Positions 10,976-24,914 of a stretch of DNA of 64,000 bases are shown in pieces. Both the position numbers and the translations under genes were made by a program. The notes beneath the pieces were generated by a model. It saw only the letters and a list, made by a program, of their open reading frames with translations, searched no databases and was not told where the DNA came from. The first letter of the stretch is position 1. Every line of letters begins with the position of its first letter. Origin of the DNA: Amphibalanus amphitrite (taxonomy: Eukaryota > Arthropoda > Thecostraca > Balanomorpha > Balanidae); assembly GCF_019059575.1 (NCBI RefSeq), contig NW_024881781.1, positions 496,001 to 560,000 of the forward strand, in the 5' to 3' direction.

Positions 10976-12165
10976 CCCGCGCCCGGCTGGGGGTCCTGGA
11001 TTTCCACGCCCTGCTGGGAGGGGGGGTGTTTGAACACCCCCCCCCCCTTGTAACTCGGCTCCTGGGCCACGTAGCGATACGCGGAAGGCGGCGTTCGAAA
11101 GAGCGTCAAAAATAATGACGAAATCACTTGTCAATTTTTTGGTCAGGTCAAAGGTCAGGTCACCAGAGGTCATTAAAGGCAAAATTTCGCCGATTTCCAG
11201 GTCGAATGTCGAAAATTTCCAAGAAGCCAACGCATAACTCGGGAACCAATAGAGCTACAGCGCCGCGGAAAAGTGCATTCGATAGCCCTATTAACGCCCT
11301 TTCTGAGTAATTCTCTCAGATTTGACCTAACGTCAACGGTTTTGCCTGCAGGGGGCAAAAACTGCAAAAATAGCCGATTTGTTCGGAAACAGTTTTTCTG
11401 CAATAACTTTTGACCCAAGCCTTGTACGAGCTTACTTTCACCGGCATCGTGTTCCTCTCGTCAAGACGCATCGAATGAACTATAACTTGAGGTCAACTTG
11501 AAAATTTGACCTCAGGAGTCAGGTCAAGGTCATGACCTGACCGGAAAGGGTCATGTTGCATATCAGTCGATCCGTATCGTCGAGCTGAACACATATAAGG
11601 CGTTTTCATCGCTCTAGCATGCCTCTATCAAAAGTTATTTGCGAAAAACTGTTAGATACCATTCGTGACCTAAGATGACCTCAGGGCACAAACACGGGTC
11701 ACGGACACCATTTTCATGTTCAGTTTGTCTAAACCACTTGTAATTCGGTGTTTGGGAGTGTTTATAAAGTCTTTCGTCCAAAAGAGGCGCATTTCAATTT
11801 TCTCCCATTGACTTATAATGGGGAGGTCGCAAAATTGACCTGACCTTAGGTCATCGATATCAAAATTCTGAGATACACATTTTGTACATGCTATTGCTCT
11901 TAGCAATCGCTGAAAGTTTAAAAGCGATCGGTCACTCGGTGTAGCTATGACAGACATTGAAACTTTTTATGAGGTGAGGTCACTTCAAGTGACCTGGTGA
12001 CCTGACCTTGAATGACCTTGGTCTGAAATTTTCACAACATGTGTAGAATTGATGTATGATAAGGTGTACCCAAAACGGCGGCGCTCCGCGCCGCCGTTTT
12101 TGAGATATTCGCGAAAAACCACAAAGGGGGGTGTTCAAACACCCCCCCCCCCAGCAGGGCGCGGG
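10976..12165. mobile_element. piggyBac-like non-autonomous element (family A) with TTAA target sites
   Basis: TTAA lies at 10972-10975 and 12166-12169. Both ends read CCCGCGCCC inward, followed by an internal repeat, tgctggg...gtgtttgaacacc. At the left end a 27-base spacer separates terminal and internal repeat; at the right end they are adjacent. This asymmetry matches known piggyBac ends. No transposase is encoded. The interior is packed with AGGTCA/TGACCT words, singly and in direct or inverted pairs, including TCAAGGTCATGACC near 11525. A partial second copy lies at 32351-33430. Confidence 0.75.
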
Positions 12166-12198
12166 TTAAAAAAGGAGCCGGAGTCGCCCCCTTTTTTG

Positions 12199-12313
12199 AC
12201 GGCTCCGGCTCCAGCTCCGGCTCCGGGCTATATTGTTTCACGGCTCCGGCTCCGGCTCCGGGCAAAATGTGTCGGCTCCGGCGGCTCCAGCTCCAGTTCC
12301 GGCTCCGGCTCCG
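12199..12313. repeat. Interrupted GGCTCC repeat (right block)
   Basis: Same composition as the block at 10668-10803, with spacers such as gggcaaaatgtgt. It lies immediately beyond the right TTAA of the nested element. Confidence 0.85.
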
Positions 12314-13791
12314 CACCCCACCCCTGGGTAGAATTACAATGGCTGCAATTGACGACGCACTGCAGAGGGTCCCTGTGCAGACTCATCACTCATGATCATT
12401 ACCCAGAAAAAGGTGAAAAACGCTCCATTTAATCGGATCACCCTGCTAAAACCTCCATTCACGCATGCATGCAGAGGTTTTACGTGAAATGCATAGAACT
12501 TATCCCAGCCGCCGATTGTAGCTAAGAATTGGGCATTCGACGGAGACTGAGAGCGAATGTCGGAAGTGTGAATCGGAAGTAAATTAGTTGGTAATTCATC
12601 TTTGCTCCAGTGGGAGGAAGTGTTTTGTTCACTCGAGTACGAACAAAAAGTTTATTGTTTTTTTCGTGTGAAGGGAAGCGCTGCAAACGTGAGCAATAAT
12701 GTTAAACGGGGCCAAAAGTTACGCACGGCATAGCGGCAATGGATCCCTTAGAGATAGGCTTTGGACTTCCAGGCCATCTCAGGCCACTCAGGGTCAGTGT
12801 GGACTCTCAGAAGCCTGCTTAGGATCCCGGAGATCGGCGTGGGTCACCCAAAATATTTACGTGTATGTGGTGCTTTACGGCTTTCCGAGCCCGCCCAAGG
12901 TGGAGCCCTCTGCTTCAGAAGCCAGTGTGGGCGGCGGGCGCTAAGAGACTACGCCCAGGGTGAGCCTAGAGCCCTCGGATAAGTGTGAACCGTTGGGGTC
13001 TGTGTTGAATTCCTAAGGACCCTACGTAGGGACATAAGAAACATGTGTTGCGGCCCTCAGAAGGACACGTGAGTTGTGACCCCTCAGATGCCGGCTTGGG
13101 GGTAGCAAAGTCTGTCGCTTCAAAAGTTCGGCTGAACTATCAGAGGCCAGTTAAGGTTCTCGGAAAATTTCAAAGGCATCCTCAAAGATTCGTGTGGCCC
13201 TTCAGAGGTCTACGTATGTATAGGTAAGGTCCTAAAAGATCCCTGTGTCGGCCCTCAGAGAACATGGACACCAGTGGGACTCTCAGAGGCCGGTTTGGGC
13301 CCTCTGAAAGCTTCTTAGACATCAGTGCAGAGCTCCTTAGGAGCCTGTGTGGAAAGCAAGCTCATGAGCTCTGCGGCACTTGAACGGTACTTGAGCCTGT
13401 CGCAGACATTTGACGAGTCGAGAAAGGCCCCATAGATTTCGTGTCACGCTTTGAACGAAAATTATGTGTCAGCACTCCAAAACTTATGAAAATCATCTAT
13501 AAAATGTAATAAAGAACCAACTTGGAACATGGAATGAATCACAGCATTGACATTTCCGAGTCTGGGAGTCGGAGTCTTGAAGATTTTAGCGACTGCGACT
13601 CTGACTCTGGTTTGAACTGCACGCTCCAACCGAGTCTGACCTTACAGACATTCTCAGAAAGGTACCCCCATTTTTTCCCGACTCCAAAATCTCATCGGAT
13701 CTGTATCGATCTCAGGGGGTGCCCGGTCCGAGGTTAGGGGGGCAAGCTGCCCCGCTTGCCCCCCCCCCGTGGCGACGCTAATGGTACCCAA

Positions 13792-14426
13792 CATTAAGGA
13801 TTGAAACATAGACCTCTGTATACCGGTATACAGAGGTCTATGATTGAAATTATTCCAACAATAGGAGACTGAAAGAAATGCTCGAAATTCGGATATCTGA
13901 AGTTGTGAAGTGGTTTGGATCGTCATTCATAGAAGGAAGGGAAGTTTCCTCCTGCATTTAACCTTGGTGTAATTAACAATGATTTCTTTCCGGTTCCTGG
14001 ACTCCGGAAATCTACCTAAGTGAAGCATGACCTGAGGCTAAAGGCGTAATTAGTCGACCCTCATTGAATGAAGCATCCACTCAAATGAAACATTATTAAT
14101 TAGATGCCCGAGAAATGCGTCGAGCACTGGCTCCAGCCAACAGTGCAAAATGCGGATGAAAATGCTATGGTTTCCATTTGTTGTATGCGCATTAAAAGAT
14201 AACCGGACTTTAAGCCGTGTTTATCCTCTGTAGTCGCCCAACCATGGTGAAGCCAGTAGGTATCCTCTGTCAGTTATTCACGATTTCTTATTAACATGGC
14301 CCGTGTTTATGCAAAAAATCTGCGCTTTTATTTCCTGAACGACCAATCTGGACTGCAGTGTTTGATGGGCATTGGGCATTTCGGTAACATAGCGGGGTAT
14401 GTTAGCAACTCGGCATACCTATAATA
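13792..14426. other. Intergenic stretch with a 36-bp perfect palindrome at 13807-13842
   Basis: The palindrome runs from catagacctctgtatacc to its exact reverse complement with no spacer, just outside the composite element. Nothing else in this stretch is recognised. Confidence 0.6.
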
Positions 14427-15746
14427 ACGGGTGTGCACTTAGTTTCTGGAAAAAGTTTGTGCTGCCATAACTTAAGTGTTTGAACTTAGACTAAGATGAT
14501 ATTTGGCACATATATAAATTGCAACAATAGTTAAAAGCTGTCAAAAGAATTAGGCGCTCTCTCCTCCCAGGCGGTCTAGAGCCCACGTGCTATACAGACG
14601 CCTCCTGTTGAAATTGCGCGGCACCTCCAGGTCCAGGTGTGGCGATGGCTAGCGCGTTATGGACTTCAAATAGACGCTGATATGCACTTAACATCTTCCT
14701 TAGTACTATTTTGTCTTCAAAAGTCCACATTCGGTCGCCGTTGAGATATGCCAAGAAGATTCTCTTCGCGACTCACAAACGGTACATGTGCGGCGACCCG
14801 TAGATCCAGCGCTCCGCGCGCACAGTGACTGCATTGTGGTGTGATCATGACACCTATACTTTCCTGGGGTAGTGATGTTCCCAATGTGACAAAATTTCTT
14901 TATTTAAGCACTGCTGTCAAAAGATATCGATGTCGGCACTGGCTACATAGGGCTAACATAAGATTGGATACCGCACGTGGGGATTTGGCGGTCCACTGAC
15001 CAGGAGATAGCGTCAAAAGTGGTCAACAGGCTGAGGTTCCACATTTTGTGAGCGCCTGCCTCTCGAAGTGGTGTTTTACCCCATCTTCATTACATAAAAT
15101 TTCCCTTTTAGGCGATCTAATTCCAGCATCCACAGGTGATTGCTTGATTCGTCTGTGCACTGAGCATTTATCATGATAGCTTACAGATCCATGTCTCATT
15201 GCTCCTCTGCTGCTTTTATCGGCTGCCGAATGCTGGATCATGGTATCTCTACCCTTTTTGGTATACAATATCACAATTTGAATTTTTTCTTCGAAAAATG
15301 GAAAACGGGAGGACGGGAAACGTATCGGGAACGCTCACAAGATGGTGAATACCTTTTACCAGAACGAGCCTCTTCTGCTGGGGCACTTTCGCCACGAATC
15401 AACACACCTGCACACTGTGCATGTGCCACGCACTTCCCCGTGCTTGTGCCGTTCCTCTAATGGCACAAGCTTTCTTTCTAGCAATACCTAGAAAGCGCCA
15501 ATGGGAAGAGAAGTTGTTTCTCTGGAATTTTTGTTATTTTTGTGAAAATTCCGCCACTCTTTTCCGCGTTCATGACTTAGTTGTAAGCTCCTTTCTGTAT
15601 GAAAAAATAGTCGGTTTGGTCTGAATTTTGGCATGCTCATACCAAAATGAATGATTATTCACTATACGAAAGTTTGTTTTGATATCTTTAATAGTTTTAA
15701 AGATACGGATGATCAATCTTTTTCCAAAAACTAAGTGCACACCCGT
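14427..15746. mobile_element. Tc1/mariner-like element or MITE with TA target sites, 1.3 kb
   Basis: The left end reads ACGGGTGTGCACTTAGTTT and the right end is its reverse complement with one mismatch over about 30 bases, flanked by TA at 14425-14426 and 15747-15748. The length suits a mariner, but no intact transposase or DDE/DDD motif is visible, so it is decayed or non-autonomous. Confidence 0.6.
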
Positions 15747-15748
15747 TA

Positions 15749-16294
15749 CATGGCAATGGATGGTAATGCTTTATTTTTATTGGTATATGCATGTAGTGCA
15801 TGCATGTAGTGAATCGCTGCTCGAGATTCGTCACTGTTCACTGTTCAGCCCATTTTGTCACATTAAAGGCTGGAAACGTATAAGATATGGTACTCAGAGC
15901 AGCGGTCGGGACTTGGAATCAGGCTCCGCGGGTCTTTCCGTGAACTGCATGCAGTTACTTCAGCCTAGCGTCTTCGTCCGGGTCGCGAAAAATTCCGTCT
16001 GCGCCACACAACTACGCCTTGTCACGTTGCATGCAGTCACTATATTTACAGCGCATCTTTTTCACCGCGCGGCGGCGACGCGGACAATCGGTGATACAAT
16101 GGAAGGATACAAATCCAGCACGCAGGACACAGACCTCTAGCAGGACGCTGACAGTAACCGCTCTCGGGTTTGCCGGTGTGTGCGTGTCAAAACGGCGTCC
16201 GTCAGTGCTCGCGCCAGGCACCTGACGCCCACCCTTCACAGGTCGCTCAGCCGCCTCCTCCTCCTCCTTCACCTCGTTCCACACCCCGTCCCGA
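15749..16294. other. 3' flank of the lectin gene; no other gene recognised
   Basis: This lies downstream of the lectin stop codon on the minus strand. A TTTATT near 15771 could be its AATAAA signal, about 520 bases past the stop. Short reading frames here have no support. Confidence 0.4.
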
Positions 16295-18286
<1,992 letters not shown>

Positions 18287-18536
18287 CTGTCATGAAATGT
18301 GTACTATGTGGGAATGCTTGAAACTCGTTGTCGGAGTATCCTTGAAGTACCTTTGTTAATTGAAACTATAGGTATATAACATTCAAATAAAAATAATGTT
18401 TGTGGTTCTAGGCACTAGGCATATGCTGTGTTTGAGATAAATATGAAAAAGTTATTAAAGATACCTATCTTATTGTTCCTTGCTGTTCTTCAACAGAAAG
18501 TGGTTTGCAAATTTCGGAGGACGGTCGGCTCCTTAC

Positions 18537-19119
18537 CTGGCCGGCCGCGGACCTGGCTGGTCACGCCGCGGGTATTGCTTGGACCTTGAGTACTTCCTGC
18601 ACCTTGAGCGCCGACCGCACCTTGAGGACCAGCCGAAGCTTGACCGCCGCTCGGTCCTTGAGAACTGCCAGAACCTTGAAAACCACCTGCACCTTGCGAA
18701 TAGCCCGCAGCTTGAGCAGCGCCCTGAACCTGATAGTTGTTTCTTCCTTGGTACGCGGGTCGGCCACCGAATGCGCTAGGACTCGTGAAGCCGCCAGAGC
18801 CACTGTGTCTGCCGACGTTACGGTATGCGCCAGAGCCACCAGACGGGCCGGCACCAGAAAAGCGACCGGGTCCGGAGAAGCCGGGGCCGGAGCCGGGACC
18901 GCCGCGGCCATTGTACCACTGGGTAGGCGCGCGCGCCGGCTGCTGGGGCGGCGGCGGCGGCGGCGGCAGCGTGGTGGTGGGCGCGGCGGTGGTGGTGGTC
19001 TCCGGCGCCGCCTCGGTGGTGGTCGACTTCCTCTTGGACTTCCGTCGGGAGCTCTTGTTTTTCTGACCCACGGCCAGGGCCAGTAGGGCCAGGACCAGTA
19101 GTGTCCGGAACGCAGCCGG
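18537..19119 (-). CDS. Secreted Pro/Thr- and Gly/Gln/Ser-rich exon, candidate 5' part of the lectin gene
   Basis: The minus-strand frame encodes a Leu/Ala-rich signal-peptide-like run (FRTLLVLALLALAVG), a basic stretch (RRKSKRKS), a Thr/Pro segment with seven prolines, and then about 110 residues rich in Gly, Gln, Ser and Ala with GxGxxQG-type repeats. It ends at GGCCAG|GTAAGG in phase 1. No ATG precedes the signal peptide in frame; a GCCGGCAG acceptor at 19120-19122 suggests an upstream exon supplies the start. The composition resembles low-complexity secreted matrix or adhesive proteins, but that is only resemblance. It lies 250 bases upstream of the lectin exons on the same strand, so a Gly-rich lectin is the simplest reading despite the phase mismatch. 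Confidence 0.6.
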
Positions 19120-19434
19120 CTGCCGGCGCAACACAAAATCATTATTTACTGCCTGTGCAATTATGACAACTCGGTTATCAGCGTGATTTTGAAGTTAAAC
19201 GTCACTCGCCTACATATCATAAACCAGCATCATTTAAAACGCTACTGTAATTCAATGGCTTGGCCTATTATTTTAACATGACATTTTAAAATGTAGTGTA
19301 CGTACAAAAACAAGGACAAATAATAAGCAGTAACACAAACAACTAATGGAGGCCATCACAACAACCGACGTTCAAATCCGTAAAAGATTCACTTCACTGC
19401 TATACCATCCTCTCCTCACAAAGACACACACTTG

Positions 19435-19728
19435 CATGGATGGAGCTTTTCCAGGGAAGTTGGTGGGGCAAAAAGTCGTCAAACCCACACGTCCAATTAT
19501 GAAGTTGAATAAAATGCCACATTGAATAAATTCCTATCATTACAGATATAATATTTTGCATTAAACAGACATTTCAGGGCTCTTCAATGCGAAAAAAAGA
19601 TTAATTTGCAAAGCAACGAAGTCTTGGAAATCAGCTAAAGTTGGTGGGGCAAAACGCTTATTGGTGGGGAAAAATACCAAGTTGGTGGGGCAGCCGCCCC
19701 ACCAACTGTATAGGAAGCTCCGCCCCTG
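19435..19728. mobile_element. hAT-like MITE, 294 bp, target duplication CACACTTG
   Basis: CACACTTG lies at 19427-19434 and 19729-19736. The right end reads CAGGGGCGGAGCTT inward and the left CATGGATGGAGCTT, both followed by gttggtggggc. The motif gttggtgggg recurs inside. No coding capacity. Confidence 0.85.
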
Positions 19729-19797
19729 CACACTTGCGATGCTCCCGATCTGCTAATCAGTCGGAGCACGAGGCAATGCACCTGTCGTCGAACATAC

Positions 19798-20095
19798 CTT
19801 CATATCGAGTGCACGGACCGGCTTCGGGACTGGTGTGGGTCGTCTGCCGACGCACCGTTATATACTCGTCCGACGGGAGGCAGTTTTCCTGGTCCTCTTC
19901 GAGACGCTGCCCGGTGCGACACCGGCCCGAGCGACCGCCGCGGCGGTCGCTCGGGCCGGTGTCGCACCGGGCAGCGTCTTCGCGCCGGAGACGGAATACA
20001 GACCGCGCTGCAGCGACGACGACAAATAGCTGCGCAGCGGGTCGGTAGGCGGATGTTTTTGGATTGGGTGTCGTCTCGATGTTTAGGTCTGTCAT
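19798..20095 (-). CDS. Possible exon of an unidentified protein, spanning a palindrome
   Basis: One minus-strand frame is open and ends at GAA G|GTATGT, with a coding-like end (ENCLPSDEYITV, SPEAGPCTRYE). It runs through the perfect 78-bp palindrome at 19902-19979. I do not recognise the product, and an acceptor is not clear. It could be an upstream exon of a neighbouring minus-strand gene or chance. Confidence 0.2.
19902..19979. repeat. Perfect 78-bp palindrome (39-base arms, no spacer)
   Basis: The left arm starts agacgctgcccggtgcgac and the right arm is its exact reverse complement, ending gtcgcaccgggcagcgtct. The centre is gaccgccg|cggcggtc. The match stops abruptly at both edges. Confidence 0.95.
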
Positions 20096-21953
20096 GGGCA
20101 GGGATATTATTTATATACATAGTACTTACACCTGAAAAACCTTTTTACAGCCGGGGGAACCCCTCTGCCGCGTCCAGATAGGCCTACAAAATAAATTATT
20201 GGTCTTTAGGAACATTGTGGCGGAAGGGGAGGAGGAGACCGCGCAATTCAGTCGTAGAGCTATCGGGGGTCGGACTGACCCTCCCTCACCATTGCTTCCA
20301 CGTCTCCCCTTTGTTATAAGCCGCAGTTCCGCCAGCCCTCGATCGGGAGCACTCGCCTAAAATCTTCGTTGGGAACCCTAGTTATTCTTATATTGACTTG
20401 CCTAATTTATTATGATGGTAGAAAATGACCTTATGCTCATGATACAATGAAATGATATTAAAATAAGTCCAAAAATATTATGATATATTTCGACTTGCGT
20501 CGTCTTCAGAATGTACATTTTCAGAATTGTCGACGAACAAATTCAAATCCTTTCAAAATAGCGTGCAACATTTTTGTGAGATCTCTGGCTAACAAATTAC
20601 AGTCAGGTCATACCTATAATAAATTTTAACAGCGTACAATACAATGAATACAATATCACTCATAATTATGCTCAAACTAGCCATAGCTCACCTCCAACGA
20701 ATTGCCTAATTTATCTCATGAAGGCAGATCCGTGGCATGAAAGGGGCTCTAGCCACCTCAGTTGTATAACTTCTTTTAGCCGACTAAGCATTGGCTTTGA
20801 TGTCCCGACGACTTGCGCAATGCGCATTAAACTCATCGCAAAGACCATGTAACGCGATCAGATATGACCCAGTACCCAGCCTGTCAAAATTAGCAATAAT
20901 CAACGACTATCTATATTACTATTTGAGGAGGGTGCGTCTGTCCGTTACCGAGGTCCCGACTTGGTCGTGCTTTGCGTGGACTACAGGCCAGACCGTTGCA
21001 CCTAGCCCGATGAAATTTGCACAACTTATAGATCAAGGATGCGCGACGTGCCTTTGAGGGGTCTCAGCTCGATGGGATTGGTAGGGAGCGCGTGGCACGT
21101 GCTCAAAAAGTGCAAATTCGCGTCATAGACTTTACATGTATAAATCGGCTTGCAAAATCGGGCGAAAATGGCTAAATTTGCCCGACACGGGTCCGATCCC
21201 CGTGCAATATCTCGGTAACCGTGGGCCGGATCGGCACGGGGAAAACAGCATTGTGTAGATAATTGAACAGGCTATCGAATGATATGCGGTGCAGGGGATG
21301 GCACGTGCCACGTGCACCCGTGAGGGTACATTGGTTGAAAAATTGCGGTTTTTGACGGATTTTGGAATTGATTTTATTTTTAGGTGACCATTAAACGGAG
21401 CGAGTTGGAACAGCGCCTGTTGGCAAGAGAAATGTACCGCCTCTCATGGGAAAATTGTGAAAAGCTGATTGATCCAAATCAAGGTGGTACAAATCACGGG
21501 AGAAAATGGTGTTTGTATATTTTGTGCCACTTTATTAATCACACAGGTTTTGCTCAATGATCTGATATATCTGGCAATTAAAAATGGCACCGTTGGAAAG
21601 AGCATTCAATTCTGTCCAAGGTTCAGTCTTTATTTTTGCATGATGAGCAACAATATTCTTAAAAATGTAAATGTTCCAAACCATTACATTGTCATTTTTA
21701 GCAAAATTCATCGATGGCCCTCAAAAGACTTCACGCCAGTTTTCGAATCATTCTTAAGTGTAACGCATGATAATACGACACGGGCACCTCGATGCGATGT
21801 ATCTTTTTTGTTTTATTACAAAATGCTTGACCGTCAAAAAGCAATCGAACGAAATGGATACCAACCAAATCGACACAGAACAACCCAATGCCCGCGGGTC
21901 ACAAATAACCCTTCTTCGCGTTGCGGAGCACGCGGGTAACCCTAGTACCTACC
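20096..21953. other. Intergenic stretch, no gene recognised
   Basis: Short frames only. About 20215-20370 is GC-rich and may be a worn repeat. The stretch near 20930-21340 is GC-rich with repeated gcacgtg-type words. No family or terminal repeats identified. Confidence 0.35.
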
Positions 21954-22488
21954 TATAGTTCGTTTTTTTTTTTCAAAAGGACGCTGGCTCAAAGTTCAAT
22001 ATCGAAGCTCTCACGTGAGTTTGGGCAGCTTCAGTGTCTGGCCAATAATTTCTTACCGAAAAAATAATCGATTTCAAATTGTGCACGGTAAGTAGCTGGA
22101 AATTGTTTCTCAAAAATGAACATACTATGATGACGTCAATGGTGGCAGCAGGCACCCAAATGTCCGTGCAATGGGACAAGTGTCAACGAATTTGGGTTAA
22201 ACATAGTTTTTCACTGTTGCCGAGCTAAAATCGAGTAAGCGGTTCCGTCCATGATAGTTATAAGTTACATTGCAATACATGTTCGACAGCATGACGTCAC
22301 CACTGTTCTCATATCTGATTCCAAAACGCACATATGGAAATTATCGGGAAGAAATCACATGTTAAAATTAGTCGACGTTCGATTTTCTCAGGTTCAGTTT
22401 TTGCTCGTTTTGCTCGCTAAAACACGTGCTTGTTCGAAAAACATACTTGGAGCCAGCGTCCTTTTGAAGAAAAAAAAAACGAACTATA
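21954..22488. mobile_element. MITE with 35-bp terminal inverted repeats, about 535 bp
   Basis: The left end reads TAGTTCGTTTTT...CAAAAGGACGCTGGCTC and the right end is its near-perfect reverse complement. Both ends sit in a TATA context, compatible with a TA duplication (Tc1/mariner type). No coding capacity. Confidence 0.75.
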
Positions 22489-22567
22489 ACTAAGATTTCT
22501 TTTATAATAATGTAGCGGCGCTGCTCCACCGCTGGTCAAGTGATATTTAGTGGTTGCGACTCACTGA

Positions 22568-23806
22568 AGTCGCGGCGTCAGCTGCGCGGCAGAGACGTAT
22601 TTGCTTTTCACCGGCGGCGTGGTCGAGGACGCGCGAGCCCTCCCAGAAGAGGACCCCCTCCGGCGTGTCGCGGACAGCACGGCAGCGAAGCGGCTGACGA
22701 CGGTGACAGGCTGGAGAGAAGTGGGACAGGTGGCGTGGACGGAGGCTGGAGTGGAGGCGAGGATGGAGCCCATCCTTCAGCCCCGTACCCCACCGTGGCT
22801 GCGACCCGCGCCGGTCACCTTTGACCTGGAGGCCGGGACGCGCCCACCACCTGGATCGCCCGCTGATCGCCGAAGACAAGAGGCTGCCCTCTGTCTGGCC
22901 TCCCTCCCCCAGTGTGCCACCTGGGTGTGGACGGACGGTTCAGCGGAGGAGGGCTTCAGGGACGGCGGCGCTGGAGCACTCATCGTGTGGCCGGACGACT
23001 CAACAGAAGAGCTCCGTGCCCCGGCCGGTAGTTTGTGTAGCAGCTACCGGGCCGAGATGGTAGCCCTCCGCACGGCCCTGAGACACCTCTTAGAACACCC
23101 GGCTCACGAAGATGTCCCCATCGTCATATGCACAGACTCCCAAGCTGCCCTGGCGGCCCTCAGAAGCGGCCCTTCTGAGCAACGGACCCAGCTCAACAGC
23201 GAAGTCTGGGATGCCCTCACCCTCCTGACAAGAGAGGGTGCTCGTCGGCTCCACCTTCAATGGGTCCCTTCCCACTGCGGTTTAGAAGGGAACGAGCGGG
23301 CCGACGTCCTGGCCAAGGAGGCGTCGGCGCTCCCGCAGGAAGAGGTCCCTCTCGATGTGAGGACCGTGCTGAGGGCGTCCGCCAGAGCAGCGAGGGCAAA
23401 AATCGGCAGACAACGCCCCAGCGGGTGGTACCGGGATCTGTGGGGCGAACGCCTGCCTCCACCTGCGGCTGATCTGGACCGCCACGCGGCTGTAGAGGTG
23501 CACCAGCTGCGGGCGGGCCACTGGTCGGGCTCCGCCCAGTATATGCACAGGATCGGCCGTAACCCAACGGTGGAGTGCCCTGGCTGTAATGACCATGGAT
23601 GCCGGGCGGGACGGTGTCCGGTGTGTCGGGAGGAGGCGGACACGCCCGGACATGTTCTGCTGCGATGCCCTGCCCTGATGAACCTGAGGTTCCGCCTGCT
23701 GGGCACCATTCACCCGTCACACGAGGAGATTCGGAGCGCGGACGTCGTCGCGGCCCTGGCGGCCGCGACCAGACGACTTCAAAGCCGAGAGGCTTCGCGG
23801 CAGTGA
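22568..23806 (+). pseudogene. Retrotransposon ORF2 C-terminus: RNase H domain and Cys/His-rich tail
   Basis: The frame opens after a TGA at 22565 and runs about 412 codons to the stop. RNase HI motifs are present in order: WTDGSAEEG, SYRAEMVALRTAL, CTDSQAALAAL and VPSHCGLEGNERAD, so the catalytic D-E-D-D residues look intact. Upstream, RTPPWL is part of the linker before RNase H in these elements. Downstream is a Cys/His array (CPGC, CPVC, then H and C in HVLLRC) near the end. The reverse transcriptase and endonuclease are missing, so it cannot mobilise itself. The ORF itself is unbroken, which suggests a recent insertion. It is likely transcriptionally silent unless read through. Confidence 0.85.
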
Positions 23807-23846
23807 TCCTGCCGCCGAGGGGAATCAACAACAACAACAACAACAG
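22568..23846 (+). mobile_element. 5'-truncated non-LTR retrotransposon with CAA-repeat tail
   Basis: The segment contains only the C-terminal end of a retrotransposon ORF2 (22568-23806) followed by a short 3' UTR and a (CAA)n tail at about 23826-23845. Truncation at the 5' end and a simple-repeat tail are typical of target-primed insertion by I/R1/Jockey-type elements that carry RNase H. Confidence 0.8.
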
Positions 23847-24914
23847 GACGCCATTTTCGCTTTGGCAGTCATCATGCCATGAACAGAGTTTGGCACCCGG
23901 CCAGATTCGGGACAGAGTATGTATGAATCAAAGAATATTGTCGTTTTGTTACCTATTTATCAGCTTATGTTGTTACCTATGGATAAAATCTGTGATATCG
24001 TTTCCATACGTTGATTTCTCACGTTGATAACCGATTTACCTAATTTACCTATATTTCGGATGTTTTTCATGCTCATAAGTCACTTAGTGTTATGATTTAT
24101 GTTCATATTTATGATGTGCGTTTCTTTCTGTGTGTTTCTCAGGTTTTCTACGTTACACCTGCGTTACACCTCCGTTACACCTGTCACCTACGCAGTTACC
24201 CAATAGAATCTGAAAACTAACAACCTGTTTACCTGCCAAAGCCGTATCAAATAATGTGATCCGCTGGTGAAGAATGGAGTTTGAGGACACGTACAATTTA
24301 ATAAGTTCGATTAGGTATGATCGAGGAATAAGCCGTAAATGAATAGGCGGGGTATACGGTGCCGGCTCCGGTCACCAATCCTGCTTGAGTTCCGAGTTAA
24401 ATATCCTGGCGGCTCCGACTCCAGTCTCCAGATAAAATGTATAGGTACCGACTCTGCTGGCGCTTGAAACTCCAGGTAAAATACACCTACCTACCTACCG
24501 GCTCCGGCGGCTTCGACTCGGAACAATGCATATTACCGACCGGCTCTGGCAGCCACGATGCCCGTTTCTTCCCTCAAAAATAGAAAATAAATCCATGCTG
24601 AAAATATAAGAAGCTAGGTCAATGCCATAAAACGACGACAACACAGTCAAACAGGGCGACGGACACGAATCGGAAACCGATCCTTGTACAATGATCTACA
24701 TCGTTGTGCTACATCGGATCCGCGCGGCAATAAGGCGACGAGACATAAATGGTTATTGGGTATCCCAATTTATGTCATCCCAATTCATGTTAGCTGTTCA
24801 AGGAACGTTACCTCGCTCTCCTGTGAAGGAATATTTTAGAGAACAAGGACAATTGTTTGAAGAGGAAACAATAAGTGTGGCACATTATATACATGACCAG
24901 AGAGCCGTTGCACT
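23847..24914. other. Intergenic stretch with a degenerate GGCTCC-type repeat at 24362-24556
   Basis: At 24152-24190 gttacacct occurs three times. From 24362 to 24556 ggctcc, gactcc and gataaaatgt-like words recur, a worn relative of the arrays at 10.7 and 12.2 kb. No gene is recognised. Confidence 0.5.

Larger units (their letters stand above)
10419..13783. mobile_element. hAT-like composite element, 3.4 kb, with GTACCCAA 8-bp target duplication
   Basis: GTACCCAA flanks the element exactly at 10411-10418 and 13784-13791. The ends are inverted repeats (CATAGGCGTCGCC and, reversed, CATTAGCGTCGCC), followed inside by G-rich (ttggggggca) and C-rich tracts. The interior holds two GGCTCC-repeat blocks flanking a nested piggyBac-like element at 10976-12165. 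From about 12700 to 13430 it holds a cryptic repeat built on 'ctcagaggcc'-like words. No transposase is recognised, so the element is non-autonomous. Confidence 0.7.

Noticed and set aside
10497..12432. EPEPEP and PPPPAGRG-type frames
   Set aside because: Translations of the GGCTCC arrays and of the G/C-tract ends of the nested element.
14427..15746. Transposase gene inside the TA-flanked element
   Set aside because: The length suits a mariner, but no frame shows a helix-turn-helix or DDE/DDD triad that I can recognise.
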